Shown: in pieces, positions 16,219-24,702 of the stretch
Position numbering within the stretch: position 1 is the stretch's first letter
Layout: the number at the start of each line of letters is the position of its first letter
Assembly (NCBI GenBank): GCA_026014595.1
Contig: JAOZHY010000035.1
Location: 1 to 64,000 of the forward strand
Direction of reading: 5' to 3'
Length of the DNA: 64,000 nt
Origin: Candidatus Bathyarchaeota archaeon
GTDB lineage: Archaea > Thermoproteota > Bathyarchaeia > Bathyarchaeales > Bathycorpusculaceae
Notes under the pieces: generated by a model
What the model was told of the DNA's origin: nothing
The model's database searches: none
The model's input: only the letters and a program-made list of their open reading frames with translations
Translations under genes and position numbers: made by a program

Positions 16219-17475
16219 TCATTTCAACGAGTGGTTTCCCTGAGTTAAGTAAAGGAGGATAACGCCTCCCGCTGCCGAAAGTACGGCTGCGTACGTGAAG
16301 GCTACAAGTGGGGATACGATAGCCCAGAGTGCCCCAACTACGGCGCTGGATGCAAAGTCCCCGATACCGTTAACTGTTTGCAGTACACCAAACCCTGTGC
16401 CCCTCGACTCTGTGGGCAATAAGTCGGCTGCCGCGGTTCCTTCAATAGTGTCTGTAATCGCTGTGAAAAAGCCTGCAAGGAGGAAAAGAGGAACAAGCAC
16501 CAAAAAGTCGGCTGTCAGAAAAGCAGTTCCCAAACACGTTATCGCAGATATAAAGTAGCCGGCTGCAAGAATTCTTCTCCTACCAATCCTGTCGCTCAAT
16601 GCGCCTATTGGGAACGAAGAAGCTGCGTAGGCAACATTAAGCAACGTGTATAAGCCAACGGCGATAACCGATGCTTCTAAAGCGCCTAATCTTGGAGCCA
16701 GAACCTCTTGAGCCCTCAAAGTGAATAGGCTGTTGGCAAAATTTCCAAGTCCAAAAACGCCTACGCCTATTAGGAAGAGCTTAAATGACTTTGGAAGTGT
16801 CATAATTGATTTAACAAATCCTTTGTTCTCAATTACGGCATCGCCGCGTTTAGAAACGATTGAAGCGTTCGGCGACGGCTTTCTTCGGACTTCATGAACA
16901 AAGAAAACAACTATGAAAAAGGCTACCAAGCCGGGGATGACGGATACTGCGATAATTTGGTGGTAATTTAGGAATGCCAGGAAAAACAGGGCTAAAGCTG
17001 GTCCTATGATGGCGCCTAACGTGTCCATTGTCCTGTGGAAGCCAAAAGCTTTTCCAGTGGACTCTGACTGAACTGAGTCTGCCAGTAAGGCGTCTCGGGG
17101 TGGTCCTCTGGCGCCTCTTCCCAACCAAGCCGTAACTCGTAAGCCAAGCACTTGAAACCATGAGGTAGCTGCCGCGATGAGCGGCGTGAAGATGCCTGTC
17201 AAGGCGTAGCCAATGGTGATTATAGGTTTTCTTTTGCCGATTTTGTCGCTCAAATAACCAGAGAAAGACTTCACGAAGCTTGATGCCCCATCTGAAAACC
17301 CTTCAATTAACCCCAGAGCTTCGGGTCCTGCCCCAATTACGGCAAGGAAGAATGGAAGAACTGCCGTGACCATTTCATGACCTGCATCGCTAAACAAACT
17401 TGTAAATCCCATCGCGGCAACATTCCTGTTTAGCCACGTGGCTTTTTTGGAACTGCTGGTTAATTTTTCATTCAT
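16219..17475 (-). CDS. Major facilitator superfamily transporter (418 aa)
   Basis: Twelve hydrophobic helices in two halves. The loop 2-3 motif reads GYLSDKIGKRKPI (about residue 75) and is repeated in the second half as GALSDRIGRRRIL, the MFS motif A. GRGARGPPRDALLADSV after helix 4 resembles the motif of drug or sugar-phosphate exporters. Substrate unknown. Its start overlaps the preceding gene by 8 nt, so it is translated together with the small gene at 17468. Confidence 0.88.
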   Translation of the reverse strand: MNEKLTSSSKKATWLNRNVAAMGFTSLFSDAGHEMVTAVLPFFLAVIGAGPEALGLIEGFSDGASSFVKSFSGYLSDKIGKRKPIITIGYALTGIFTPLIAAATSWFQVLGLRVTAWLGRGARGPPRDALLADSVQSESTGKAFGFHRTMDTLGAIIGPALALFFLAFLNYHQIIAVSVIPGLVAFFIVVFFVHEVRRKPSPNASIVSKRGDAVIENKGFVKSIMTLPKSFKLFLIGVGVFGLGNFANSLFTLRAQEVLAPRLGALEASVIAVGLYTLLNVAYAASSFPIGALSDRIGRRRILAAGYFISAITCLGTAFLTADFLVLVPLFLLAGFFTAITDTIEGTAAADLLPTESRGTGFGVLQTVNGIGDFASSAVVGALWAIVSPLVAFTYAAVLSAAGGVILLYLTQGNHSLK

Positions 17476-17788
17476 GTTTTACGATTCTCCAAATTTCTTG
17501 TATCTCCAAGCCAAAGGGAAGCTTTCTAAGTTCCTTAATCACCGATTTTACGAGTTCTTCTCTGGAAGGAAAATCTTCAGGCAGCCATGCGCCCTCGCCA
17601 ACAGGAAAGAGTTCGCTCATGACACATTTAAGCGTGAGACTGGGAATGTCCAAAATGTACTGCAGACCATCGTCCTCTTTTACTAAGGTGGAACCATTGG
17701 AATGCCAGCTCAGCGCCCTTATTTTAGAGATATTCCCCTCCAAGTCGATTTTCTCCGCCTTTAGCGTGATTTCAAATATCTGGTACAT
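17468..17788 (-). CDS. Hypothetical protein (106 aa)
   Basis: The N-terminal half is beta-rich (MYQIFEITLKAEKIDLEGN...) and the C-terminal third helical (SREELVKSVIKELRKL). It overlaps the MFS start by 8 nt and follows the gene at 17798 by 9 nt. No family recognised; possibly an accessory cytoplasmic protein of the transporter operon. Confidence 0.6.
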   Translation of the reverse strand: MYQIFEITLKAEKIDLEGNISKIRALSWHSNGSTLVKEDDGLQYILDIPSLTLKCVMSELFPVGEGAWLPEDFPSREELVKSVIKELRKLPFGLEIQEIWRIVKHE

Positions 17789-17797
17789 ACTCGCCGC

Positions 17798-18244
17798 CTA
17801 CTTGCTGTATTCAATGGTTTCTGACTTTGCTAAGAGCTGGATTTCTAAGCGAAAGTTTCTAGCCAACTGATTTAACTTATCTCCAATGCCCTCCAAATCC
17901 GAGGGCTTTTGCTCCGTTATCAAGAAGGTTTCAAGAGTTTTCCGAATGCTGCTAATTTTCTCAAATATCTCGTAAAACTCGCGTTTGCCATTGTGCTGAT
18001 ACAGAGAGAAGGCTCTTCCCTCGGGGTGCGCCAGATACCTGTGAAGGATGATAATCATGCGTTGAACAAGTTGCTTTGAATTTTCATCTTTAAGTTTGTC
18101 TCGCCAGATTTCCCAAAGCTCAACAGCCGCAAAACACAGTTCTAAGGAGGCGACCATGTTCGCGAGTAAATCAGCGTAGTGATGACTAAGTGGGACATAT
18201 GTTCTTATTTCTGTAACTTTGATATTTTTATCGGATTCTGTCAA
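17798..18244 (-). CDS. Hypothetical helical protein (148 aa)
   Basis: All-helical soluble protein with a conserved-looking RYLAHPEGRAFSLYQ segment at the centre and an amphipathic C-terminus. No metal motif or membrane helix. It is part of the minus-strand run from 19126 down to 16219; the function is not recognised. Confidence 0.6.
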   Translation of the reverse strand: MTESDKNIKVTEIRTYVPLSHHYADLLANMVASLELCFAAVELWEIWRDKLKDENSKQLVQRMIIILHRYLAHPEGRAFSLYQHNGKREFYEIFEKISSIRKTLETFLITEQKPSDLEGIGDKLNQLARNFRLEIQLLAKSETIEYSK

Positions 18245-18284
18245 TCTCGCAGCGCCTCCTCACAGACCCCAACCCCTTACTAAG

Positions 18285-18779
18285 TTACTGTTGGCTTCTG
18301 AAGACGTATGTTTGATAGTAATCGTCGACAGTTGCCTCACTCCAATTATCCCATTCGTCTTTTGGAACACAACTGCCTAAACCCTTCTTTTTCAAGCTCT
18401 TTTTAAGCGAGCGATTCTCCTTTAACATGAAACGAAGAATCCTTGTTAAAACGCTGTTTTCTTCGTAAAGTTCATGAGCACGAAACCTTGAGGTGGCGTA
18501 ATCTTTGCCTAGACTGCCCAACACTGACTCGCGTTCTATCCTTAGTTTTTCTAGCTCTTCCGCGGTTTCATCAGACAATCCGTAAACGACGACTAATGCT
18601 AAGCCTTGTCGACTTGGAAGCCCTTTTTCTTTCAAGAACCTAAACGCTTGCTCTGCTGTCTCCCTTGGCACCTGTATCTTTAAATGGAATTTTTCGTTTT
18701 TTTCAACTTCTTCTAATGCAGATATAAGGTCTGAGCGCTTTCCAGCCGAAGTTTTATGACTATCTGCTCTGATTCTCAT
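18285..18779 (-). CDS. Hypothetical protein (164 aa)
   Basis: Start placed at ATG 18779 (MRIRADSHK), which forms an ATGA overlap with the stop of the gene at 18776. The first half contains an alpha/beta module (KIQVPRETAEQAFRFLKEKG, then ALVVVYGLSDETAEELEKL); the second is coiled-coil-like and basic (FMLKENRSLKKSLKKKG). No family recognised; the coupling suggests it works with its upstream neighbour. Confidence 0.6.
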   Translation of the reverse strand: MRIRADSHKTSAGKRSDLISALEEVEKNEKFHLKIQVPRETAEQAFRFLKEKGLPSRQGLALVVVYGLSDETAEELEKLRIERESVLGSLGKDYATSRFRAHELYEENSVLTRILRFMLKENRSLKKSLKKKGLGSCVPKDEWDNWSEATVDDYYQTYVFRSQQ

Positions 18780-19126
18780 GCCGCACCCTCGCTGGTGACG
18801 TCGGGACAAGCCGTTTCTGTTGAGCTATCAGCCTTTTCTAAAATTGCCTTCAATTTTTCGTTTTCTTGCGACAGTTTCTTGAATATCGCGTTATCTTTTT
18901 CATATTTGTAGAGTAACCGTTTGATTAAGCGATAGTTTTCTTTTAGCTGTTTGTACTCAAGTAGCCAGTAGTTGGCAATTCCTCGCTGGAGAACGTTCGT
19001 CAGAGCATCGCTCTCATCAAGCTTGTTCTTTGCTTGGTAGAGCTTGAACTCTTCAAAAATTTCTGGGTCCAGAAACAAGTCTATGGTGACAAACTCGTTT
19101 TTTGTTTTGGTTTTTCCCTTAAACAT
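18776..19126 (-). CDS. Putative RHH/coiled-coil protein (116 aa)
   Basis: NEFVTIDLFLDPEIFEEFKLY followed by DALTNVLQRGIANYWLLEY resembles an RHH-like strand-helix-helix, then a coiled coil (YKYEKDNAIFKKLSQENEKLK) and an acidic Thr/Ser tail. It may be a DNA-binding or partitioning-type adaptor for the coupled gene downstream. The assignment is tentative. Confidence 0.55.
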   Translation of the reverse strand: MFKGKTKTKNEFVTIDLFLDPEIFEEFKLYQAKNKLDESDALTNVLQRGIANYWLLEYKQLKENYRLIKRLLYKYEKDNAIFKKLSQENEKLKAILEKADSSTETACPDVTSEGAA

Positions 19127-19144
19127 TTTTTGCCCTTCTTCGTT

Positions 19145-19855
19145 TTAGCTACGCTCTTGCATTCGCATTCGCCTACCAGCAATCTTCTCAACGCTCCTCA
19201 ACAGAGTATTGGCAACAGCTACGCGATCTGCTTCTGAGAATTCATAGCTTTGCCGCTTAACGTACTCGGCAAGTTCTGAATGCAAACGAAATAGGTTTTC
19301 CTTTTCAACTTCAGATAGAAGTTGGAGAACAGCTTGCCTTCGGTTAACTTCCACGTATTCTGCCGTGTAAGCCAGAGCTGCGAAGTGAGGAATGCAAAGA
19401 CCCTTCGATTCTTTGAAAAGTTCCGAGATTTCGTCGCTGGATGCAAGCAGCTCGGCAGTTTTTTTGATGTACATTTCCATTGATTTCGCTACGTGGATGC
19501 ATGCGGGGCATTTTTTCTCGTTTGCAATTATCTTGGAAAAAGCGTCTTTGTGAAGGTTCTTCAGCTCAGAAACGTCTTGGATTAGCTGCTTGGTGATGCT
19601 CTGCATAATTAAGGCTACGCCGTGGCCGTCTGAAATTGTTGGTTTGTTGGCTTCTGCAAGTATTTTGTATGAGTGATTGTTGCAGAACCCTCTGCTCTGG
19701 ATTATTTTTTCTCTGGCATTGGAATCCATGACGAGCTCCTGCAAGTAATTATCCAAGTACTTCTGCTCAACCTCAGCCTCGAGTTCGCAGAGGAAGCACT
19801 CGCCGTTTTTTTCAATGGCTCGTTTAATACGGAGATATGTGATAGATGTGCTCAT
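19145..19855 (-). CDS. DUF6062 family protein (236 aa)
   Basis: Two copies of a Cys pattern are visible: GECFLCELE with GFCNNHSYKIL (residues 18-65), and KCPACIHVAK with GLCIPHFAAL (about 115-165). CxxC followed by CxxH could bind two zinc ions or a redox metal. This arrangement is that of DUF6062, whose function is not known. It starts 12 nt after the toroid-protein gene, so the two are an operon. Confidence 0.75.
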   Translation of the reverse strand: MSTSITYLRIKRAIEKNGECFLCELEAEVEQKYLDNYLQELVMDSNAREKIIQSRGFCNNHSYKILAEANKPTISDGHGVALIMQSITKQLIQDVSELKNLHKDAFSKIIANEKKCPACIHVAKSMEMYIKKTAELLASSDEISELFKESKGLCIPHFAALAYTAEYVEVNRRQAVLQLLSEVEKENLFRLHSELAEYVKRQSYEFSEADRVAVANTLLRSVEKIAGRRMRMQERS

Positions 19856-19867
19856 GGATTTTCTTCC

Positions 19868-20713
19868 CTAGAGGGTGTTGAGTTTTTGCAGCGTTGTTAT
19901 AGCGTAGTAGGTGTCTACGAAGGTGGATATTCCGAGGTCTGAGCGGGCGAATCCTCCGTTTTTGTTCTGGCACTTTAATATCCACTCGATTGTCTGCGAA
20001 GGATACCGTGTTTTTTCGCCGAACAGGTCCAGCATCATGATACCATAATACGTGTGTTCCATGTAGGGCATAATGCTCTCTGGTAGTACTGTGAAGCCGC
20101 CGTAGGGTTTTTCGCATGACCGCACAAACTCTACGATTCCTCGGGAGGCTTTCAGGTCGAAGTTCAGCAGTTTTAGTGAAGCAGCAGCGTAGAATGTGGA
20201 GTTGATGTTGGATTGACCTTGCGTTCCAAATCCGCCGTCTCTATTTCTGAAACGAAGAAGCCATGTGGCAATTTCTTGCGGGTGAACGTCAATTTTCAGC
20301 AAATCAGCCAGTTCTAAAGCCATGAACGTTGTTATAAACTCTGAAGGAACCTCAGAGAAAACTTCCACTGAACCAAAATATTTTTTTGAGCTAAGACGAG
20401 CAGCAATACGCTTTTTAAAGGTTTTTCCAGCCTTTACGCCGCAAAGCTGCAAAGCTTTAGCGATATAATAATCAGAGTGGATGCTGTCCAAGTTAAGTTC
20501 ATTTAAGAATCTAATAGTTTTTTGAACGTTAGGAAGGCTTTTGTTCAGCGCGTTTAGAATAGCTAGTCCATAATACGTGTCTTGGGCGCTTGATTCTGTG
20601 CCCTGGGCGAAAGTGTAGCCGCCGTCTTCATTCTGCCGATTAACAACGTAACCTATTACTTTGTTAATCAGCGATTGGGCGTTGCTGCGACTTCCTTCAA
20701 CTAGCCTATTCAT
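19868..20713 (-). CDS. Prenyltransferase/squalene-cyclase-like alpha-alpha toroid protein (281 aa)
   Basis: Repeats of the type RQNEDGGYTFAQ, RNRDGGFGTQGQ and CQNKNGGFARS, each followed by a DTYYG/STFYAAASL helix, mark the alpha-alpha barrel shared by protein prenyltransferase beta subunits, terpene cyclases and many uncharacterised archaeal proteins. The full set of zinc ligands of a geranylgeranyltransferase is not evident and there is no DxDD cyclase motif, so enzymatic activity is uncertain. Start at ATG 20713 behind AGGTGGAAGAGTG. A 25-nt motif shared with the antiporter promoter lies 60 nt upstream. Confidence 0.75.
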   Translation of the reverse strand: MNRLVEGSRSNAQSLINKVIGYVVNRQNEDGGYTFAQGTESSAQDTYYGLAILNALNKSLPNVQKTIRFLNELNLDSIHSDYYIAKALQLCGVKAGKTFKKRIAARLSSKKYFGSVEVFSEVPSEFITTFMALELADLLKIDVHPQEIATWLLRFRNRDGGFGTQGQSNINSTFYAAASLKLLNFDLKASRGIVEFVRSCEKPYGGFTVLPESIMPYMEHTYYGIMMLDLFGEKTRYPSQTIEWILKCQNKNGGFARSDLGISTFVDTYYAITTLQKLNTL

Positions 20714-20772
20714 CACTCTTCCACCTTGCACTTGGATAGAAGCTATCAGCCTCTGCCAAATTGATGGCACAG

Positions 20773-20797
20773 GCGGTTAAAGGCGAGCCTCATCGCC
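20773..20797 (-). repeat. Shared 25-nt upstream motif, copy 2
   Basis: On the gene strand: GGCGATGAGGCTCGCC then TTTAACCGC, differing from copy 1 (15126-15150) at one base. It lies 59 nt from the ATG of the toroid gene, close to the 66 nt seen for the antiporter. A further inverted repeat (TCTCA/TGAGA) follows at about 20803-20819. Confidence 0.6.
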
Positions 20798-20938
20798 CTT
20801 ATCTCAGCAAAGATGAGACAACCAAGCAATTAAGCATTTCTTCCCTATTACCGCATTTCGATGGTGTGCTGGGGCGAATTGTTAAAAGGCTTAAGAGAAA
20901 TACTTGAGAAAGAGAAATACATGTGAGGACGAGCAAGC

Positions 20939-22219
20939 ATGAAAGCCGTAATCTTAGCCGCGGGCGAAGGCGTGAGGCTTCAGCCAATCACCTCCACAAG
21001 ACCGAAGCATCTGATAAAGGTGGCTGGGAAACCGATTCTTGAGCGCTGCTTGGAAGCGCTGAAAGCCGCGGGAATCAGCGAAGCAATCGTGGTCACGCAT
21101 TACATGGGGGACGCCATCCGCCGGTACTTCGGCGCGGGTGAGGCAGTGGGGTTGAAAGTTGAGTATGTTGAGCAGAAAGCGGTGCTTGGAACGGGCAACG
21201 CTGTGGCGGCGGTTGAGTCCAGCGTGGACGGCGATTTTGTTCTGGTTTACGGCGACCTGCTATTCGATTCAGGCGTGGCAAAACGCGTGATTGACTTGTT
21301 CAGAGCCGAGAAGCCGGCGGCGGTTATGGCTGTGGTGCCTGTGGAGCATCCTGAAAGCTACGGCGTAGTTGAGCTTCAAAACGGCAAGGCGGTCAAGCGC
21401 ATAGTGGAGAAACCCGCCGCAGGCGAGGCGCCGTCAAACTTGGCTAACGCTGGATTGTACGCCTTCTCTCCCGAGGTCTTCGACGCACTGAGACAGGTGA
21501 AGGCTTCTGTCCGTGGCGAGTGGGAACTCACCGACGCCCTCTCACTGCTAGCCAAACGGGGCAGCGCGGTTTTGGCTGCGCAAATCGCCAAGGCGGATTG
21601 GATGGACATCGGCAGACCGTGGGATCTACTGGAAGCGAACTGCTGGGCGCTGCGGCGGATGCAGCACGAGGTTTTCGGGAACGTGGAGGACGGCGCACAC
21701 TTGGTGGGTCCAGTGACAGTGGCGGAGACCGCGCGAATCCGCTCTGGCGCGTACATTGAAGGACCAAGCTTCATCGACGAGGGCAGCGATGTTGGACCAA
21801 ACTGCTATATCCGCGCGTGCACGAGTTTGGGCAGGAACGTGCGGGTGGGCAACGCCTGCGAAGTCAAGAACAGCATCATCATGGACGGAACACATATTGG
21901 GCACCTGTCCTACGTGGGCGACAGCATCCTAGGCGAACACTGCAACTTGGCGGCGGGCACCATCACCGCTAATCTTCGGCTGGACGACGGACCCGTGAAG
22001 ATGCTTGTAAAGGGCGAAGTTGTGGATACTGGAAGAAGAAAACTTGGGGCAGTTCTGGGCGACAACGTGAAGACAGGGATAAACGCGCTCCTAATGCCCG
22101 GCGTGAAAGTTGGAGCCAACAGCTGGATAGGAGCAAACTTTACGGTGCACAGAGACCTGCCGGCAAACACCATCGCACTCCTAAAGCAGGAAGAGGACAT
22201 ACGTGAAAAAAGCGAGTAA
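20939..22219 (+). CDS. GlmU-like bifunctional sugar-1-phosphate nucleotidylyltransferase/acetyltransferase (426 aa)
   Basis: The N-terminal Rossmann domain starts LAAGEGVRLQPITSTRPKHL (GxGxR-type nucleotide binding; Lys of RPKH), with VYGDLLF for the metal-binding Asp. From about residue 250 the sequence is hexapeptide-repeat (left-handed beta helix), including GAYIEGPSFIDEGSDVGPNC and AGTITANLRLDDG, close to the GlmU acetyltransferase region. Archaeal enzymes of this build make UDP-GlcNAc/GalNAc or dTDP-glucose for glycans and lipids. ATG 20939 is preceded by GAGGACGAGC. Confidence 0.88.
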   Translation: MKAVILAAGEGVRLQPITSTRPKHLIKVAGKPILERCLEALKAAGISEAIVVTHYMGDAIRRYFGAGEAVGLKVEYVEQKAVLGTGNAVAAVESSVDGDFVLVYGDLLFDSGVAKRVIDLFRAEKPAAVMAVVPVEHPESYGVVELQNGKAVKRIVEKPAAGEAPSNLANAGLYAFSPEVFDALRQVKASVRGEWELTDALSLLAKRGSAVLAAQIAKADWMDIGRPWDLLEANCWALRRMQHEVFGNVEDGAHLVGPVTVAETARIRSGAYIEGPSFIDEGSDVGPNCYIRACTSLGRNVRVGNACEVKNSIIMDGTHIGHLSYVGDSILGEHCNLAAGTITANLRLDDGPVKMLVKGEVVDTGRRKLGAVLGDNVKTGINALLMPGVKVGANSWIGANFTVHRDLPANTIALLKQEEDIREKSE

Positions 22220-22271
22220 CAACGTTTCTCAACGTTCTTTACACAAGTGCTATGCTGTGTTTTCACAAACA

Positions 22272-22364
22272 GCCTATTTGGCTCCTATTAGTGGTTGGTT
22301 GCAGAAAACGATAGAGGGGTAGGGTCGCTATTGACGCCGAAACCCGCCAAACCATGTTGAAAAC
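22272..22364 (-). repeat. Dispersed intergenic element R1, copy C
   Basis: Read on the minus strand: TTTTCAACATGGTTTGGCGG, then CCCCTCTAT, TTCTGCAACCAACC and ACTAATAGGAGCCAAATA. These blocks recur in the same order at 62471-62566 and, less fully, at 27650-27749. The 22220-22464 spacer holds no gene. A second short inverted match (GAGGAGCCAATTAGCGG, 22380-22396) lies just beyond. Confidence 0.7.
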
Positions 22365-22464
22365 TGAGACACGCCTATTCGAGGAGCCAATTAGCGGTTT
22401 ATTGGATTAAGGGTTTGCTCTTCAAATAAGGGAAGGGTCTGCGCCCCGAGCAGACAGCGTCTAG

Positions 22465-23874
22465 CTATTTCTTGTTCATCAGGTATTCGTGTATGGCTTT
22501 GGCTGCCTTCTTGCCCATGCCCATCGCGCTGATAACCGTCGCCGCGCCAGTTGCCACGTCGCCGCCTGCGTAAACGCCGTCTAAGCTGGTTTTGCCGTTC
22601 TCGTCGACTATGATGGTGCCGTGTTTCGGGTTAACCAACAAGCCTTCCGTGGTCCGCTGAATGATGGGGTTAGGAGTCTGTCCTATGGCGATTATAACCG
22701 TGTCTGTTTCCATCGTAAACTCTGAACCTGGAATTGGAACGGGTCGGCGTCTTCCCGACGCGTCAGGTGGACCAAGCTCCATGGCTTGACACTCCATGGC
22801 TTTAACCCAGCCCTTCTCGTCGCCGATGAAACGCAGCGGCGCAGCAAGGAACCTGCACACCAAGCCCTCTTCCTCAGCGTTTTCAATCTCCTCTTTCCTC
22901 GCGGGCAGCTCTTCACGCGAACGTCTGTACAGCAGGCACACTTCAGCGCCCAGCCGCATCGAGCTGCGTGCGCAGTCCATGGCGACGTTGCCGCCGCCGA
23001 TGACGACCACGTGCTTTCCGATACGCATTGGCGTGTCGTACTCTGGAAACTTGTAAGACTTCATCAGGTTAACGCGAATCAGAAACTCGTTGGCTGAGTA
23101 GATTCCGCCCAAGTTCTCTCCTGGAACTTCCGTGAACTGAGGCAGTCCAGCGCCAGAGCCGATGAAAACGGCGTCATACCCATTTTTCAAAAGCTCAGGA
23201 ATCGTGTGTATTCTGCCGATCAAGTTGCCTAAACGCAGGTCAACGCCCAGCTTCTTAATGTAGTTAACCTCGTTCTGGACAATCTTCTTGGGTAAACGAA
23301 ACTCGGGAATACCATAAACCAGAACGCCTCCTGCCAAATGAAGCGCCTCAAAAATCGTCACATCATGGCCCAGCTTCGCCAAGTCAGCCGCCGCTGTGAG
23401 CCCAGCCGGACCCGCGCCGATCACGGCTACTTTTTTCCCCGTCGGTTTGGCTTTCTCAGGCGTCTGAAAACCGTTTTCACGCTCCCAATCCGCGACAAAC
23501 CTTTCCAAACGACCGATGCTGACTGGCTGTCCAATTTTTCCAACGAGACATTTTTCTTGGCACTGCTCTTCCTGCGGGCAAACGCGACCGCACACAGCAG
23601 GCAAAGAGTTCTTCTCCTTTATCTTCGCGATAGCTTCACCATACTTCTGCTCGCGAATGCATTTGATGAATTCTGGAATAGGCACCTCAACGGGGCAGCC
23701 GCTCACGCACTGCGGTTTAGCGCATTGCAGGCAACGACTGGCTTCCTCTAACGCTTGAGCTTCTGTGTAGCCCAAAGCAACTTCGTTAAAGTTCTTAACA
23801 CGCTCTTTCGGCGCCTGTTTAGGCATCTCAACGGCTTCTTTCTTTATCTTCGGTTTAGGCTTTGCTTCTGCCAC
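22465..23874 (-). CDS. NADPH-dependent glutamate-synthase-small-chain-like flavoprotein (NfnB/SudA type), 469 aa
   Basis: The N-terminal domain (about 25-150) has CLQCAKPQCVSGCPVEVPIP and CGRVCPQEEQCQEKC, the Cys set that binds two [4Fe-4S] clusters. VAVIGAGPAGLTAAADLAKLG (about 149) binds FAD and VVVIGGGNVAMDCARSSMRLG (about 290) binds NAD(P)H. GVYAGGDVATGAATVISAMG near the end is the FAD-ribityl motif. It overlaps the FNR-like partner by 20 nt; the pair is equivalent to NfnAB/SudAB, which moves electrons between NAD(P)H and ferredoxin. Confidence 0.88.
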   Translation of the reverse strand: MAEAKPKPKIKKEAVEMPKQAPKERVKNFNEVALGYTEAQALEEASRCLQCAKPQCVSGCPVEVPIPEFIKCIREQKYGEAIAKIKEKNSLPAVCGRVCPQEEQCQEKCLVGKIGQPVSIGRLERFVADWERENGFQTPEKAKPTGKKVAVIGAGPAGLTAAADLAKLGHDVTIFEALHLAGGVLVYGIPEFRLPKKIVQNEVNYIKKLGVDLRLGNLIGRIHTIPELLKNGYDAVFIGSGAGLPQFTEVPGENLGGIYSANEFLIRVNLMKSYKFPEYDTPMRIGKHVVVIGGGNVAMDCARSSMRLGAEVCLLYRRSREELPARKEEIENAEEEGLVCRFLAAPLRFIGDEKGWVKAMECQAMELGPPDASGRRRPVPIPGSEFTMETDTVIIAIGQTPNPIIQRTTEGLLVNPKHGTIIVDENGKTSLDGVYAGGDVATGAATVISAMGMGKKAAKAIHEYLMNKK

Positions 23875-24700
23875 ACTTACAACCTCCTGCTAGTTCCCAC
23901 AGTTCGCTGGATAAGCGTTCCTCAGGAAGGAACAAACGCTGACGATGAATCAACTCGTCAAAATCAACTTGGTGACCATCAAACTCTGGACCATCCACGC
24001 AGCCGAACAGCATCTTTCCGCCCACGGTGACACGGCAGACACCGCACATGCCCATGCCGTCAATCATTATCGGCGTCAAAGTCACAACAGTTGGGATGCC
24101 GAAAGGCTTGGTTATGTCGCTCACAGTCTTCATCATGACGACAGGACCCATGGCAACGCATCGGTCGAACTTTTCCTTTGCGAGAACTTCCTTCAAAAAG
24201 TCCAAACCCTTATAACCCTTGGACCCATCATCGGTCGCAACGTAAACCCGATCGCTTAAGGCTTTGGCTTCTTCCTCCATGAACAGTACATCCTTTATCC
24301 TCGCGCCAATAACGGTGGTCACCTTGTTCCCTGCTTCCTTCATGGCTTTCACCTGCAACAGCAAAGGCGCAATCATAATGCTGCCGCCCACGCAGAGGAC
24401 GTTGCCGTAATTCTTTATCTCAGACGGATTACCCAAAGGACCAGTCAAGTTCTCCAGACAGTCGCCCTCGTTCAAGAGACCAAGTTCCTTGGTGGTTTTG
24501 CCGACCTCGTGGAAAGCGAAGGACACGGTGCCCTTTTTCCTGTCGTAGTCGCAGATGGTTAACGGAATGCGTTCCCCTTTCTCCCCGATGATAACTATGA
24601 CGAACTGCCCTGGCAGGGCTTTGGCAGCGATGTCTGGTGCTTCAACTTCGAAAAGTTTCTCTTTGGGAGCCAGTTCTTTCTTGGTTACTATCTTGTACGT
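23855..24700 (-). CDS. FNR-like FAD/NAD-binding subunit (NfnA/SudB type) with probable ACG start, 281 aa
   Basis: The C-terminal part shows the family's MCGVCRVTVGGKMLFGCVDGPEFDG, whose cysteines bind a [2Fe-2S] cluster; GGSIMIAPLLLQVKAMKEAG is the NAD-binding loop. The N-terminal flavin barrel (YKIVTKKELAPKEKLFEVEA, then PGQFVIVIIGEKGERIPLTI) lies upstream of the first GTG and contains no ATG, GTG or TTG. ACG at 24700 falls where homologues have Met and follows GGAGG by ten bases, so it is the likely start. It begins 2 nt after the upstream stop: three-gene operon. Confidence 0.85.
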   Translation of the reverse strand, partial: TYKIVTKKELAPKEKLFEVEAPDIAAKALPGQFVIVIIGEKGERIPLTICDYDRKKGTVSFAFHEVGKTTKELGLLNEGDCLENLTGPLGNPSEIKNYGNVLCVGGSIMIAPLLLQVKAMKEAGNKVTTVIGARIKDVLFMEEEAKALSDRVYVATDDGSKGYKGLDFLKEVLAKEKFDRCVAMGPVVMMKTVSDITKPFGIPTVVTLTPIMIDGMGMCGVCRVTVGGKMLFGCVDGPEFDGHQVDFDELIHRQRLFLPEERLSSELWELAGGCKCGRSKA

Positions 24701-24702
24701 TT

